Source of the DNA: Microtetraspora sp. NBRC 16547
Lineage (GTDB): Bacteria; Actinomycetota; Actinomycetes; Streptosporangiales; Streptosporangiaceae
Assembly (NCBI RefSeq): GCF_030268965.1
Contig: NZ_BSSE01000032.1
Span: forward strand, 1-64,000
Direction of reading: 5' to 3'
DNA: 64,000 nt
Shown: positions 7,132 to 16,030 of the stretch, in pieces
Layout of the letters: each line of letters starts with the position of its first letter
Position numbering within the stretch: the stretch's first letter is position 1
Made by a program: the position numbers and the translations under genes
Notes under the pieces: generated by a model
What the model was told of the DNA's origin: nothing
Databases searched by the model: none
Seen by the model: only the letters and a program-made list of their open reading frames with translations

Positions 7132-8688
7132 TCACTTCCGGAGGAAGACGGTCCTGCTCGACCTGCCGGGATAGACGAGGACCAGATGTTCCTCGACCGG
7201 CAGCTTGGACGCGTACGTCGCGGCTTCCTCCTGGTTGCGCACATAGATACGGATGCGGTAACGGCCGGGGCCGGAGGCGGCGAGGTTGGGCAGAGGCTCA
7301 CCTGTCTCCCACGACGTGAGCCCGAGCCTGCCGGACGGGGTGTCGACTCCGGTCTCGACGACCGTGTCCCAGCCCTTCAGCCGTACGCGGGGAGCATGGC
7401 GCAGCACCTTGACCGTCAGGCAGACGTGATAGTTCTCCACCGCCGTGGCGACCGAGGCCCTGTGGGCGGACAGGTCCCAGAGGATCGCGTCGAACGCCTT
7501 GTTCAGGGGGCGGGACGCCTCGTCCTCACCCTCGCTGTCACCGTCCTCGATGAAGTAGCCGCCGCCCTCGCCGACGAACAGGGCGGTGGTCGCCTGCCGC
7601 ACGGCCCGCAGCCGCCGCGCCGGGTCCGCGCAGTGCGAGGTCATCTTCGCCTGATACAGCTCTTCCTTCCGCTGCGACTCGGCTTCTGAGAGCACCAGGT
7701 CCGGCCACGTACGCGCGACCGCGTCGGGGCAGAGGAAGACCAGCGCCCTCATGAGCGCGTAACTCCAGCCGTAGTCGGCGCCGACCTGGTCAAGCAGCGT
7801 GCGGACGCGGGGCTCGGTGGAGGGCCGTCCGGCCACGCCGCAGAGGGCCCGGCCGAACATGAGCAGTTCCCGGTCGGGGAGCGTCACGAGCCGCGAGGCG
7901 TAGCCGCCGACGTCCCTGGCGAGGCAGAGGAAGGCGAGCTCGCGGTTCCCAGGCGCGGTGTCGCCGTAGGAGCGGTGGATAACGGTCCAGGGACCGCAGT
8001 TCGCCTCTTCTGTGTACCCGTCTCCGTCCCCTGGCAAGGCGGAGTCCCAGGACAGGTCCGCATCGAGTTCCCCCATGTAATAGCCGCTGTCGAAGCCAAT
8101 GGATCGCGCCGCGACATCAGCCCCGGTGAAGCGGTGGTCCGGTCCCTGGTCCACCCCGATCAGGCCGAGCAGGAGGCAGCACACCACGACGGCCCCTGCC
8201 GTACGGCGCAGCCGGATCCGGCGCGGAGAGGCGGGGCCGGCGGGCCGTACGGCGAGCAGGATGAAGATCGCGCAGGTCATCTGATAGGCGCCCATGCCGA
8301 GGTCCCAGCCTGCCGTCGGCTGCCAGGTCTCCCAGCATGCGGAGCCGACCGTGAAGAGGTCGTACGCGATGAGCGCCGGTTCGAGAAGGGCCGGGAGCAG
8401 TACGTACGCCGCGATGGCGCGGGCCGCGACACGGCTCGGCCGTCCTCCGCGAGTGACCAGCCAGAACGCGAAGGCGAGCGGGACGGCGACGAAGTCCCAC
8501 CCCAGGAGCGTAGTCACGATCGACGACGAGTAGATCTCGGTCTGGAACTCGAAGGCCGGACAGGTGGGCGGGTTGACCAGCCCGAAACTGAAGGCCAGCA
8601 CCGAGTCGGGGAGTACCCACAGCGCCAGGGGCAGCAGCGTCATCACGGTCGCGACCGCCCAGAGCCGGAACCCGCGTGACCGCCACAT
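7132..8688 (-). CDS. Hypothetical multi-pass membrane protein with large extracytoplasmic domain
   Basis: The 518-residue product begins MWRSRGFRLWAVATV. GAGGAG lies 9 nt upstream, which favours this ATG over one 13 codons earlier. Five hydrophobic segments occupy roughly residues 7-190 (for example TLLPLALWVL, FVAVPLAFAFWLV, AAYVLLPALL, TCAIFILLAV, AGAVVVCCLLLGLIGV). The remaining 320 residues are soluble, Cys-containing, and end in a beta-rich region (RYRIRIYVRNQEE, HLVLVYPG). The soluble part is probably outside the membrane, although the topology is not certain. I know no function. It is monocistronic and its neighbours give no clue. Confidence 0.7.
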   Translation of the reverse strand: MWRSRGFRLWAVATVMTLLPLALWVLPDSVLAFSFGLVNPPTCPAFEFQTEIYSSSIVTTLLGWDFVAVPLAFAFWLVTRGGRPSRVAARAIAAYVLLPALLEPALIAYDLFTVGSACWETWQPTAGWDLGMGAYQMTCAIFILLAVRPAGPASPRRIRLRRTAGAVVVCCLLLGLIGVDQGPDHRFTGADVAARSIGFDSGYYMGELDADLSWDSALPGDGDGYTEEANCGPWTVIHRSYGDTAPGNRELAFLCLARDVGGYASRLVTLPDRELLMFGRALCGVAGRPSTEPRVRTLLDQVGADYGWSYALMRALVFLCPDAVARTWPDLVLSEAESQRKEELYQAKMTSHCADPARRLRAVRQATTALFVGEGGGYFIEDGDSEGEDEASRPLNKAFDAILWDLSAHRASVATAVENYHVCLTVKVLRHAPRVRLKGWDTVVETGVDTPSGRLGLTSWETGEPLPNLAASGPGRYRIRIYVRNQEEAATYASKLPVEEHLVLVYPGRSSRTVFLRK

Positions 8689-8911
8689 GTGAAGCCGACT
8701 CCTCACTGCCCAACAGACCAGAGGCACCCTATCCGCAAAAGATCAAAATGTACCGGCGAGCGACGACTGGCCTCCGGCGATCTCGTTCCCCTTGGCGTAC
8801 GGCACGTACGACGGGCAAGCGGGCGCGACGAGCTGGCAGTCCGGGACCCGATGCGCGCCGCCTGCGGCACATGGTGTACCGCCCCAGGAGTGGCTGATTC
8901 GGCGAGCAACC

Positions 8912-9019
8912 GTTCAGGTGTTGCGGAATGGGGTGGCGGTGTTGCGGCGTCAGGTCGCCCGTCCGGAGCCGGATTGGGCCGATCGGGCGTTGCTGGCCGC
9001 GCCGGCCCGGTTGCCGCGA
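8912..9019 (+). pseudogene. Integrase-core transposase N-terminal remnant
   Basis: The frame reads VLRNGVAVLRRQVARPEPDW, then ADRALLAAPARLPR. This resembles the start of actinobacterial IS3/rve-type transposases (LRHEVAVLRRQ, WADRALLAALARLLPR). No catalytic DDE core follows. The 480-nt gap between the membrane-protein start and the methyltransferase start holds nothing else I can support. Confidence 0.5.
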
Positions 9020-9168
9020 CGGTGCTGCGCGCGCTGTGCCCTGCAGGCTTCGCGGGGGGAGGCGAAATCTGCGCGTTTCAGCCGACTCGAGAGCCTTAGG
9101 ATGACCCGCCGAACGTCGGCGGACCCGGCTCTGCCGGAGACCTCGCCAACTCATGGAATGAGACTGAT

Positions 9169-10014
9169 ATGCCTGACGGATGGCAGTGGGACAGCTCGCT
9201 ATTCCGGGGAAGCGCAGCCTACTACGAGCGCGGCCGGCTGCCGTACGCTTCGGGCTTCGCCGAAACACTGGCCAAGACCCTCAACCTGGACGGCCGGGGC
9301 CGATTCCTCGACGTCGGCTGCGGTCCGGGCACCGTGACGCTCGCCCTGGCTCGGTTCTTCACTGAGGTGGTCGGCATTGACCCGGACGAAGACATGCTGG
9401 CCGAGGCCGAGCGACAGGCCGAGCGTCGCGGAGTGACCAATGCGCATTGGGGGGCTGCCCGCGCTGAGGACCTGCCGGCCGGTCTGGGTGAGTTCCGGGT
9501 CGTACTGTTCGCCCAGTCGTTCCACTGGACGGACCGGGATCGTGTCGCCGCGACCGTGCTGGAGATGCTGGAACCGGGAGGCGCGTTCGTCCATATGAGC
9601 GACCTCAAGAACCCGCCCGCCGAACCGACACCGCTGCCGCATCCCGCTCCACCGGACGCGCAGATCCGCGAGCTGGTGCAACGGTACCTGGGCCCGGTAC
9701 GCCGTGCTGGGCAGGGAACGCTCGTGAATGGCACGCCGAACCGGGAGGACCTCGTTCTGGCACGCGCCGGGTTCGAGAACTTCGAACGACATGTGGTGCC
9801 GGCCGGGCAGGTAGTCAACCGCACCGCGGACGACATCGTGGCGTGGGTGTTCTCCCACTCGTACTCCGCCCCTCATCTGTTCGGCGACCGGCTGGAAGAC
9901 TTCGAACGGGACCTGCGGGCGGTGCTGCGGCAAGCCTCACCGGACAGTCTCTTCGCCGAGCATCTTCCACCGAGCGAGATCATGACCTGGCGCAAACCGC
10001 ATGGTGGGCGGTGA
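9169..10014 (+). CDS. Class I SAM-dependent methyltransferase
   Basis: The 281-residue protein has a Methyltransf_11/25-type Rossmann fold. Motif I is FLDVGCGPGTVTLAL (about residues 46-60), motif II an acidic loop VVGIDPDEDMLAEAE, then AARAEDLP and VVLFAQSFHWTDRDRVAATV. The post-core region (LGPVRRAGQGTLVNGTPNRED onward) resembles small-molecule methyltransferases that act on hydrophobic substrates. The substrate cannot be predicted. The gene stands alone, flanked upstream by transposase debris and downstream by a convergent amidase gene. Confidence 0.85.
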   Translation: MPDGWQWDSSLFRGSAAYYERGRLPYASGFAETLAKTLNLDGRGRFLDVGCGPGTVTLALARFFTEVVGIDPDEDMLAEAERQAERRGVTNAHWGAARAEDLPAGLGEFRVVLFAQSFHWTDRDRVAATVLEMLEPGGAFVHMSDLKNPPAEPTPLPHPAPPDAQIRELVQRYLGPVRRAGQGTLVNGTPNREDLVLARAGFENFERHVVPAGQVVNRTADDIVAWVFSHSYSAPHLFGDRLEDFERDLRAVLRQASPDSLFAEHLPPSEIMTWRKPHGGR

Positions 10015-10187
10015 CGGCAACGTGGCGGCGGCCCACCAGGATCGCGGTGGGTTCCGCGCCGTCAGGGGGATGGCGTCCGGTTCGGGATTCAGCACTGCCA
10101 AAGGAAGCGGCCCTCCAGCTCGTCTGTGCTGAGGAACCCGTAACCCACGCCGCCGCCGAAGTTACGAGACGGCACACGAGACAAGAG

Positions 10188-10213
10188 GGAGCCGGGGCGG
10201 ATGCCCCGGCTCC
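10188..10213. terminator. GC-rich hairpin between methyltransferase and amidase genes
   Basis: An 11-bp perfect stem, GGAGCCGGGGC at 10188-10198 and its complement at 10203-10213, closes a GGAT tetraloop. It lies between two convergent genes and probably serves as terminator for the minus-strand amidase and possibly for both. Confidence 0.7.
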
Positions 10214-10271
10214 CCGGCTGGTTCTCCGGCGCTCCGTCAGGTGGCGGAGACCGCGGATCCGACGGTGGCCG

Positions 10272-12203
10272 TCAGGTGGCGGACACCACGACGTCGTCGG
10301 CCTTGACGAACATCACGCGGTGGCCGAACTGGATCTGGTAGTACTTCAGGTTCCCGCGGACCACCGTGTGCCGGGACGGGTCCAACGTCACCGCCTGGTA
10401 GTACTCACCCACCGCGGTCAGGCCGACGGTGTAGCGCTGACCCGCGGGGAAGGTGTACTGCAGCGGGGAGATCGCCTGGTACGGCACGTCCGCCGGGTAG
10501 GCCTCCGCCTCCGGATACGCCCTGCCGTACACCGGGACGCTCGCCAGGCCCGGCTTGGGCGTCACCACCAGGCCCTTGGAGGGCACCGCGGTGGGCTGGG
10601 AGGCGGGGTTGTGGAACCACGCCTTCTGGCCGAGGTACCAGATCGCCGTCCAGTCGCCCTGACGGTCGGCCACGGCGTAGCGCTGGCCGGTGACGGCGCG
10701 GGCGCTGTGGTCGTAGACGCTGTAGAGCGAGTCGCCGGTCGGGTGCTTGCCGATGTCCTTGACCAGCGGGGCGTCCTCACGCGGCTCGGTGCGCAGCCAG
10801 ATCGATGCGGAGCCGTGCGGCAGGCAGGCGGCCTCGGGGTCATCCTTGTCGCAGCCGTAGTAGTACGGCTGGTTCTTGTCGTAGTCGGGAAGGATCATCA
10901 CCGACTCGGTGGTCGGGCCGCCGGTGCCGTGCAGCGGGTGGCCGAGAAGCTGGAAGTAGTGCGCCCAGTCCCAGAAGGGGCCCGGGTCCTCGTGCATGCC
11001 CCGCACGGTGGACGCGATCGTGCCGGGCACGTTGTCGTGACCGATGATGTGCGCCCGGTCGAGCGGGACGCCGTAGCGCTTGGCCAGGTAGCGCACCAGC
11101 TTGGCCGAGGTACGGTACATCGCCTCGGTGTACCAGGCGCCGCCCGTGCGCAGGAAGCCCTCGTGCTCCAGGCCGATCGACTTGGCGTTGACGTACCAGT
11201 TGCCCGCCTGCCAGGCGACGTCCTTGGTCTTGACGTGCTGGGCGATGTGCCCGTCGACGGAACGCAGTGAGTAGTGCCAGCTCGCGGCGCGCTCGGGGTT
11301 CTGCACCAGGTTCACGGAGGGGCCGAAGTAGCCCTCCATGTCGTGGATGACGATGTACTCGATCTGCTGGTTGACCGGCCGGTTCGACAGGTCGTGGTTG
11401 CCGTAGCTCCCGTTCGGCAGGGCCTGGTAGGGCGCGGGGATCCACTCGCACGAGATCGTGGGCGGGCACTCGACGCCGTCGCGGACGGGCCGGCGCAGGC
11501 CGAGCTTGTCCAGCCAGCTGTCCATCTTCCGCAGACCGGGCGCCGCCTTCAGCGCGACCTTCTGGCCGTCGTCGGTGACCCGCTCGGCGCCGGTCTCGAT
11601 TGTGGCGTAGACCTCGTCGGCGAAGAACTTCGCGGCGTCGGCCTCGGTGGCGCCCGAGTAGCGGGCCACCGCGCCGTACCACTGGCCCGGGTCGTCGCTG
11701 AGCGGCGCGCCGAGCTGCTTCTGGTAGTCGGCCAGCAGGGCCGCGCCGCCGCGGATGTTCGCGGCCGGGTCGGCGCGCAGCTCATCGCGGCTCGCGCCGG
11801 TGAGCTCGGCCGCCTTCTCCAGCGTCCTGAGCGACACGGGGATCTCGGCGGGCGCCGGGATCTCCTCGGGGGCCGGAAGGGGGCGGCTGTCGTCGCCGCG
11901 GGGGTCCTCGACACCGTCGACGTGGTGGTTCTCGGTCGTCAGCACGGCGGCGTCGGTGAGGTGCATCGGGCCGTAGCCCGCGGAGTTGCTCGGCAGGCCC
12001 GCGTTGGCGTCCCAGCGTGACTCCAGGTAGGACACGCCGAGCAGGACGCTCGCGGGCACGTTGTAGGCCTTGGCGGCCTCGGCGAAGGCGGCCTGCCGTT
12101 CGCCGGGAGCGGCCTGGGCCGCCGAGGCGGGTTGGGGGAGGGAGAGGCCGCCGACGGCCACGATGGCCGCGGCCGCCAGGCGGAGGGGGGACGATCGTCG
12201 CAC
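10272..12203 (-). CDS. Exported peptidoglycan hydrolase: lysozyme-like domain plus N-acetylmuramoyl-L-alanine amidase
   Basis: The 643-residue product starts at GTG, 5 nt after GAGGAG, and opens with a signal peptide (VRRSSPLRLAAAAIVAVGG, then ASAAQA). A lysozyme/transglycosylase-like helical domain follows (AFAEAAKAYNVPASVLLGVSYLES, GYGPMHLTDAA, NIRGGAALLADYQ). An Amidase_2/PGRP domain then carries zinc-ligand candidates H287 in YIVIHDMEG, SWHYSLRS, and the His of IIGHDNVPG, with GLEHEG nearby. The last 200 residues are beta-rich and SH3-like (AIWYLGQKAWFHNP), suggesting wall binding. It probably cleaves the N-acetylmuramate-L-alanine bond during wall turnover. It is monocistronic. Confidence 0.85.
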   Translation of the reverse strand: MRRSSPLRLAAAAIVAVGGLSLPQPASAAQAAPGERQAAFAEAAKAYNVPASVLLGVSYLESRWDANAGLPSNSAGYGPMHLTDAAVLTTENHHVDGVEDPRGDDSRPLPAPEEIPAPAEIPVSLRTLEKAAELTGASRDELRADPAANIRGGAALLADYQKQLGAPLSDDPGQWYGAVARYSGATEADAAKFFADEVYATIETGAERVTDDGQKVALKAAPGLRKMDSWLDKLGLRRPVRDGVECPPTISCEWIPAPYQALPNGSYGNHDLSNRPVNQQIEYIVIHDMEGYFGPSVNLVQNPERAASWHYSLRSVDGHIAQHVKTKDVAWQAGNWYVNAKSIGLEHEGFLRTGGAWYTEAMYRTSAKLVRYLAKRYGVPLDRAHIIGHDNVPGTIASTVRGMHEDPGPFWDWAHYFQLLGHPLHGTGGPTTESVMILPDYDKNQPYYYGCDKDDPEAACLPHGSASIWLRTEPREDAPLVKDIGKHPTGDSLYSVYDHSARAVTGQRYAVADRQGDWTAIWYLGQKAWFHNPASQPTAVPSKGLVVTPKPGLASVPVYGRAYPEAEAYPADVPYQAISPLQYTFPAGQRYTVGLTAVGEYYQAVTLDPSRHTVVRGNLKYYQIQFGHRVMFVKADDVVVSAT

Positions 12204-12792
12204 GAACGCTCCTCGGCTGGGGGATCCGGTGCAGACAGACTCTGAAGTTAAGATCGCGATGTCAATAAGTTTCTTCATATTGGCGACAGTTAGCGAAAGA
12301 TTTCTTCATGGTGTCAGGTCGGTGCCGCCGGGCCCGGGTGGTGCCGGTCGGTGCCGCCAACCTGGAACGACACGCGGACGGAGGCCCTCATCACCGGCAT
12401 GTGGCCGGGACCGCAGAACTGGAGATGCGCTTATTGAAAGCAGCTAGACGCCACAACCACACGGGAGATCTCCGCCGACTGTCTACGGGCGTTGACCCTC
12501 GTCGCCAACCGAGGCGCCCGATCGGCGGAGCAACTCAGGGGGAGGTCGCTGAGGTGAACCAGGTGAGCAGTGTGAGGCACCGCGTGAGCACGCACCTACC
12601 GCACCGCGCCGGGGCATCGACGTCACCATGCCCACGACTCCTGCCGAGGCCGCGGCCAACCGCCTTCTGCGGTAGCTCCTCACGAGCTCGCGAATCCGGC
12701 CCGCGTCGGGTTTTCGGCGCGCGTCCACGTCGCACGGCGCGCCAACCGGTCCGGTGCCCCTTGTGTCACGGTCAGGTGGGCCCTACGACCAC
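12204..12792. other. Intergenic stretch with no supported gene
   Basis: This stretch separates the amidase start from the rubrerythrin-like gene end. I checked the amidase leader for a c-di-AMP (ydaO-type) riboswitch, a common regulator of wall hydrolases, and saw none of its conserved blocks. A short frame near 12435-12553 (ending in AEQLRGRSLR) has protein-like composition but no recognisable motif. It may be another gene remnant. Confidence 0.4.
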
Positions 12793-13746
12793 TTAGGGCA
12801 GCCGGTCCAGAGCCTGTTGGAAGGCGCGGGCGTGTCCGGCCTCGTCCTTGGCGTTGTGCGCGAAGAGCTTGGCCGCCTCGGTGTCGCCTGCCTCCTTGGC
12901 GCGTTTGGCGAAGGTCGGGTACATGGTCTGGGATTCGTAGCGCTCGCCGGCGATGGCTTTGGCCAGGTTGGCGCTTGTGGTTCCGACGAGCCCGGCGAGC
13001 TTCGCCTCGTCGGCGAAGTGTTCGCGCCTTTCCACTGCGGCGTCGCCCCGGAACAGGCTGGCCACAGCGGGGTTCTTGGCGTGCTCGGCGTACAGCCGGT
13101 ACTTGGCGTATGCGAGTGCTTCTCCGTGCATGGCCGTGTCCAAATTCTTCACGGTGCGCTGTGCCCGGACCTTGGCCGGGTCAGCCGGGACCTGCACGAC
13201 TTCGACCTTTGGCGGTGCGGGGACGTTGCCCTGGCCGGACTCGACGGCCTGCAGTGCGGCGCCGAACGCTCGCGCGTGTGCCCCTTCGTCACGGGCGATC
13301 TCCGAGAAGCGGTCGGCCGCCTCGCTCTCGCCGTCGGCCTTGGCCTGTTGGGCGAACTGGGGATACATCTCTGTGGACTCGTGCACCTCGCCTTTCATCG
13401 CGTCGCGGAGATTGGCGGCGTCGTCGCCTACCAGGCCGCTCAGCGCGGCCTCCTCCTCGAAATGCTCTCCTAGCTCGACGTTGGCTGTGCGTTCGAACAG
13501 GCGGGCGACCGAGGGCAGGCCCTCCCGCTGGGCCTGCTCGGCGTAGAGGCGGTAGGAGGCGTCGGCGAACGCCTCACCCCGCATCGACTGCGTCAGGTCG
13601 GCACGGGTTTGCGGGCTCGGCACATTGGGCGTGTCGGAGGACGGTCCCGCCGATGCGGCTGACGCGGCGAACGCGCAGCCCATGGGCGCGCTCAATGCGA
13701 GCGTGAACGCTCCGGTCACCAGTGCGCGTGCTGAGAAGCGGATCAT
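12793..13746 (-). CDS. Exported tandem ferritin-like (rubrerythrin-type) protein
   Basis: The 317-residue product has a signal peptide (MIRFSARALVTGAFTLALSA, then AFAASA). Two homologous ferritin-like domains of about 125 residues follow, joined by a Pro/Val linker. Each repeat carries the diiron signature in order. Domain 1 has RGEAFADASYRLYAEQA, ELGEHFEEEA, KGEVHESTEMYPQFA and ARDEGAHARAFGAAL. Domain 2 has HGEALAYAKYRLYAEHA, ERREHFADEA, AGERYESQTMYPTFA and AKDEAGHARAFQQAL. Rubrerythrins are usually cytoplasmic, single four-helix domains with a rubredoxin tail; this one is exported, duplicated and lacks rubredoxin cysteines. A peroxide-scavenging or iron-handling role outside the membrane is an inference. 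Confidence 0.85.
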   Translation of the reverse strand: MIRFSARALVTGAFTLALSAPMGCAFAASAASAGPSSDTPNVPSPQTRADLTQSMRGEAFADASYRLYAEQAQREGLPSVARLFERTANVELGEHFEEEAALSGLVGDDAANLRDAMKGEVHESTEMYPQFAQQAKADGESEAADRFSEIARDEGAHARAFGAALQAVESGQGNVPAPPKVEVVQVPADPAKVRAQRTVKNLDTAMHGEALAYAKYRLYAEHAKNPAVASLFRGDAAVERREHFADEAKLAGLVGTTSANLAKAIAGERYESQTMYPTFAKRAKEAGDTEAAKLFAHNAKDEAGHARAFQQALDRLP

Positions 13747-13977
13747 GCCTCGACCTCCTCCGTCGTGTGTGGACCCGACGGCCGTCTTTAGGTCGCTTAC
13801 CTGGAGAAGCGACCGATAACAGGTCTTCCCGGCAAGCTGCCTGATGCTGAGAGGACCTTTGCGCGGCTATGCCACGCGCAGGCTGGGCCGCCGGGGTGCT
13901 CGCCGCTGGACGGCGGGGCCTGTCGAGCCCAGCCACCTGCCGGGACCACGCCGCAGGGCCGGGTGTAAGTAGGAAGT

Positions 13978-15096
13978 ATGCGCCCGCAGCGGCTGTTACC
14001 GCACCGGCATCGCTCGTGGCAGGCCAGTGACGCCCTGCTGGCGTTCCCGCTCGGCCTGATCGCGGTCATCGTGGGGGTCGATCTGCTGACCCCCATCGGG
14101 ATTCCGCTGGGCCCGCTGCTGGTCGTGGCGCCCGCGATCACCGCGTCGTTCGCCGGCGCCTTCGCCACCGCGATGGTCGCCGCGATCGCCGTCGTGGGCC
14201 TGGTGGCCGTCGGCGTGATCCTGGACCAGGGCCTGTTGAGCACGATGTACTTCCAGTCGCAGATCATCTCGTTGGTGGTGGTCTCGGTGGTCGTGACGGC
14301 GTTCCGGTACCTGCGGGAGCGGCACACCGAAGAACTGGCGCAGGTGCGCGCTGTGTCGGAGGCCGCGCAGCGGGTGGTGCTCAGGCCGTTGCCGCAGCGG
14401 CTCGGGCCGCTGCGGGTGGCGTCGGTGTATCTGGCGGCGCAGGAACAGGCGCAGATCGGCGGCGACCTGTACGCGGCCACACGAACGGCCGACGCCACCA
14501 GGCTGATCGTCGGCGACGTGATGGGCAAGGGCCTGACCGCCATCAGCGACGCCGCCCTGCTGCTCTGCGCCTTCCGCGAGGCCGCCCACCGCCAGGCCGA
14601 TCTGCCCGATCTCGTCACCTATCTGGACCACAGCGTCTGCTGGAACCTGGCCGAATCCTCGGAACCGGAGAAGGCCGGGGAGTGCTTCATCACCGCCGTG
14701 GTCATCGACATCCCGGACGCGTCGCGGCGGATGCGCATGGTGACCTGCGGGCACCCGCCTCCCCTGCTGCTGCGCGGCAGACAGGTCATCACGCTTCATC
14801 CCACGCGTCCCGCACCGCCGCTGGGCCTGGGCGAGCTGGCCGACCCGGACTACCGTGCGGACACGTTCACGTTCGAACCCGGCGACCTGCTCCTGCTGTA
14901 CACCGACGGCGTCGTGGAAGCCCGGAGTCCCGAGGGCGTCTTCTACCCGCTCGCCGAGCGTGCCGCCTCCTGGGTCGAGGATGAGACCCCCCTGGCGCTC
15001 GTCCACCACCTGCGCGCCGACCTGCTCGCCCACGTCGGCGGGCGCTTGGCCGACGACGCCGCCGTGATCGCCGTCCAGCGCGCCCCCGACTACTGA
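13978..15096 (+). CDS. Membrane-anchored PP2C-family (SpoIIE-type) serine/threonine phosphatase
   Basis: The 372-residue protein has three or four N-terminal hydrophobic segments (LLAFPLGLIAVIVGVDLL, LLVVAPAITASFAGAFATA, VAAIAVVGLVAVGVIL, IISLVVVSVVVTAF). A linker helix and a SpoIIE/PP2C domain follow. The metal-binding motifs are GGDLYAATR and LIVGDVMGKGL, followed by VTCGHPPPLLL, LLLYTDGVVEARS and DDAAVIAV. The membrane half resembles small four-helix sensor regions without a PAS or HAMP domain. Such phosphatases usually act on anti-anti-sigma factors, but no anti-sigma partner is adjacent. It is transcribed alone. Confidence 0.88.
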   Translation: MRPQRLLPHRHRSWQASDALLAFPLGLIAVIVGVDLLTPIGIPLGPLLVVAPAITASFAGAFATAMVAAIAVVGLVAVGVILDQGLLSTMYFQSQIISLVVVSVVVTAFRYLRERHTEELAQVRAVSEAAQRVVLRPLPQRLGPLRVASVYLAAQEQAQIGGDLYAATRTADATRLIVGDVMGKGLTAISDAALLLCAFREAAHRQADLPDLVTYLDHSVCWNLAESSEPEKAGECFITAVVIDIPDASRRMRMVTCGHPPPLLLRGRQVITLHPTRPAPPLGLGELADPDYRADTFTFEPGDLLLLYTDGVVEARSPEGVFYPLAERAASWVEDETPLALVHHLRADLLAHVGGRLADDAAVIAVQRAPDY

Positions 15097-15312
15097 CCGG
15101 CCCTGCACGCTCCCCGTGAGCTACCGTTGTCGACGACGCTGATCGCTGAACCGCGCCGGGTTTCGTGGAGACTCTGATGTGCCTCGGGTTCCGTGGAGTC
15201 GGCTTGGTCGGCTGCCATGCCGGATGAGTGGTACGGCGGCGCATCTGAAGCTCGCCGCCGGCCGGAGGACTCGCAGGTGCGCATGTCGGCGGGAGCGGTA
15301 AAGTCGGGCCTC

Positions 15313-16029
15313 ATGCCGGAAATGCCGCGTGTGCTTGCTGTACAGAACGACACGAACGGGGGTCCTGGGCGGTTCGGGGAATGGCTGAACGCCGCCGGGG
15401 TCGCCGTCGACGTGGTCACCGCCTTCGACGGGTCCGCCCTCCCGGTACGGCTGGAGCACGACGGCCTGATCGTGCTCGGCGGCGGTTACCTGCCGGACGA
15501 CGACGACAAGGCGCCCTGGCTGCCGACCACCCGTGCCCTCGTCGAGCAGGCCCTCGCCCGGTCGGTGCCGTTCTTCGGCATCTGCCTCGGCGGGCAGATG
15601 CTGGCCTCGGTCGGCGGCGGGAAGGTCCAGGGCGACGCCGGGGCGCCCGAGCACGGCAGCACGTCCATCACCATGAGGGCCGAGGCGGCGGACGATGTGG
15701 TCTTCGGCGGGCTGCCCGTCGCCGTCCCGGCGATCGAGAACCACATCGACGCCATCACGGCTCTGCCGCCGGGCGCGGTCTGGCTGGCCGAGACCGAACG
15801 TTGCCCTTACCAGGCCTTCCGGCTGGGCGACCGCGCCTGGGGCGTGCAGTTTCACCCTGAGGCAAAGCCCGAACGCATCCAGCAGTGGGACGTCGAGTAC
15901 ATTCGCCGGCGAGGTCTCGATCTCGACGAGGTGTACGCCGCCGCCGTGACCGATGACCCGCTCTCGCGGGCCGCCTGGGGTGAGGTGGTCTCCCGTTTCG
16001 CCACCTTGGTCAAGGAGGGGCGCCCCTAA
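15313..16029 (+). CDS. Class I glutamine amidotransferase-like protein
   Basis: The 238-residue protein is a stand-alone GATase1 domain of the GMP-synthase-like type. The nucleophile C91 lies in FFGICLGGQML, and the His/Glu pair H181/E183 in WGVQFHPEAKPE. The oxyanion strand GLIVLGGGYLPDDDD is present. Such proteins hydrolyse glutamine or gamma-glutamyl compounds, but no synthetase partner is adjacent and the substrate is unknown. ATG 15313 is chosen because homology starts there (VLAVQND); GGGAGCGG about 20 nt upstream is a weak binding site, so a nearby alternative start is possible. The 216-nt gap upstream holds a short imperfect repeat, GGGTTTCGTGGAG and GGGTTCCGTGGAG, but no gene. Confidence 0.82.
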   Translation: MPEMPRVLAVQNDTNGGPGRFGEWLNAAGVAVDVVTAFDGSALPVRLEHDGLIVLGGGYLPDDDDKAPWLPTTRALVEQALARSVPFFGICLGGQMLASVGGGKVQGDAGAPEHGSTSITMRAEAADDVVFGGLPVAVPAIENHIDAITALPPGAVWLAETERCPYQAFRLGDRAWGVQFHPEAKPERIQQWDVEYIRRRGLDLDEVYAAAVTDDPLSRAAWGEVVSRFATLVKEGRP

Positions 16030-16030
16030 G

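Noticed and set aside
12204-12560. Possible c-di-AMP (ydaO-type) riboswitch ahead of the wall hydrolase
   Set aside because: None of the conserved sequence blocks was found on the minus strand, so I do not report one.
15120-15200. Duplicate GGGTT(T/C)CGTGGAG sequences as insertion-element ends
   Set aside because: They are a direct, imperfect 13-mer pair only about 40 bp apart, with no transposase sequence or inverted partner nearby.
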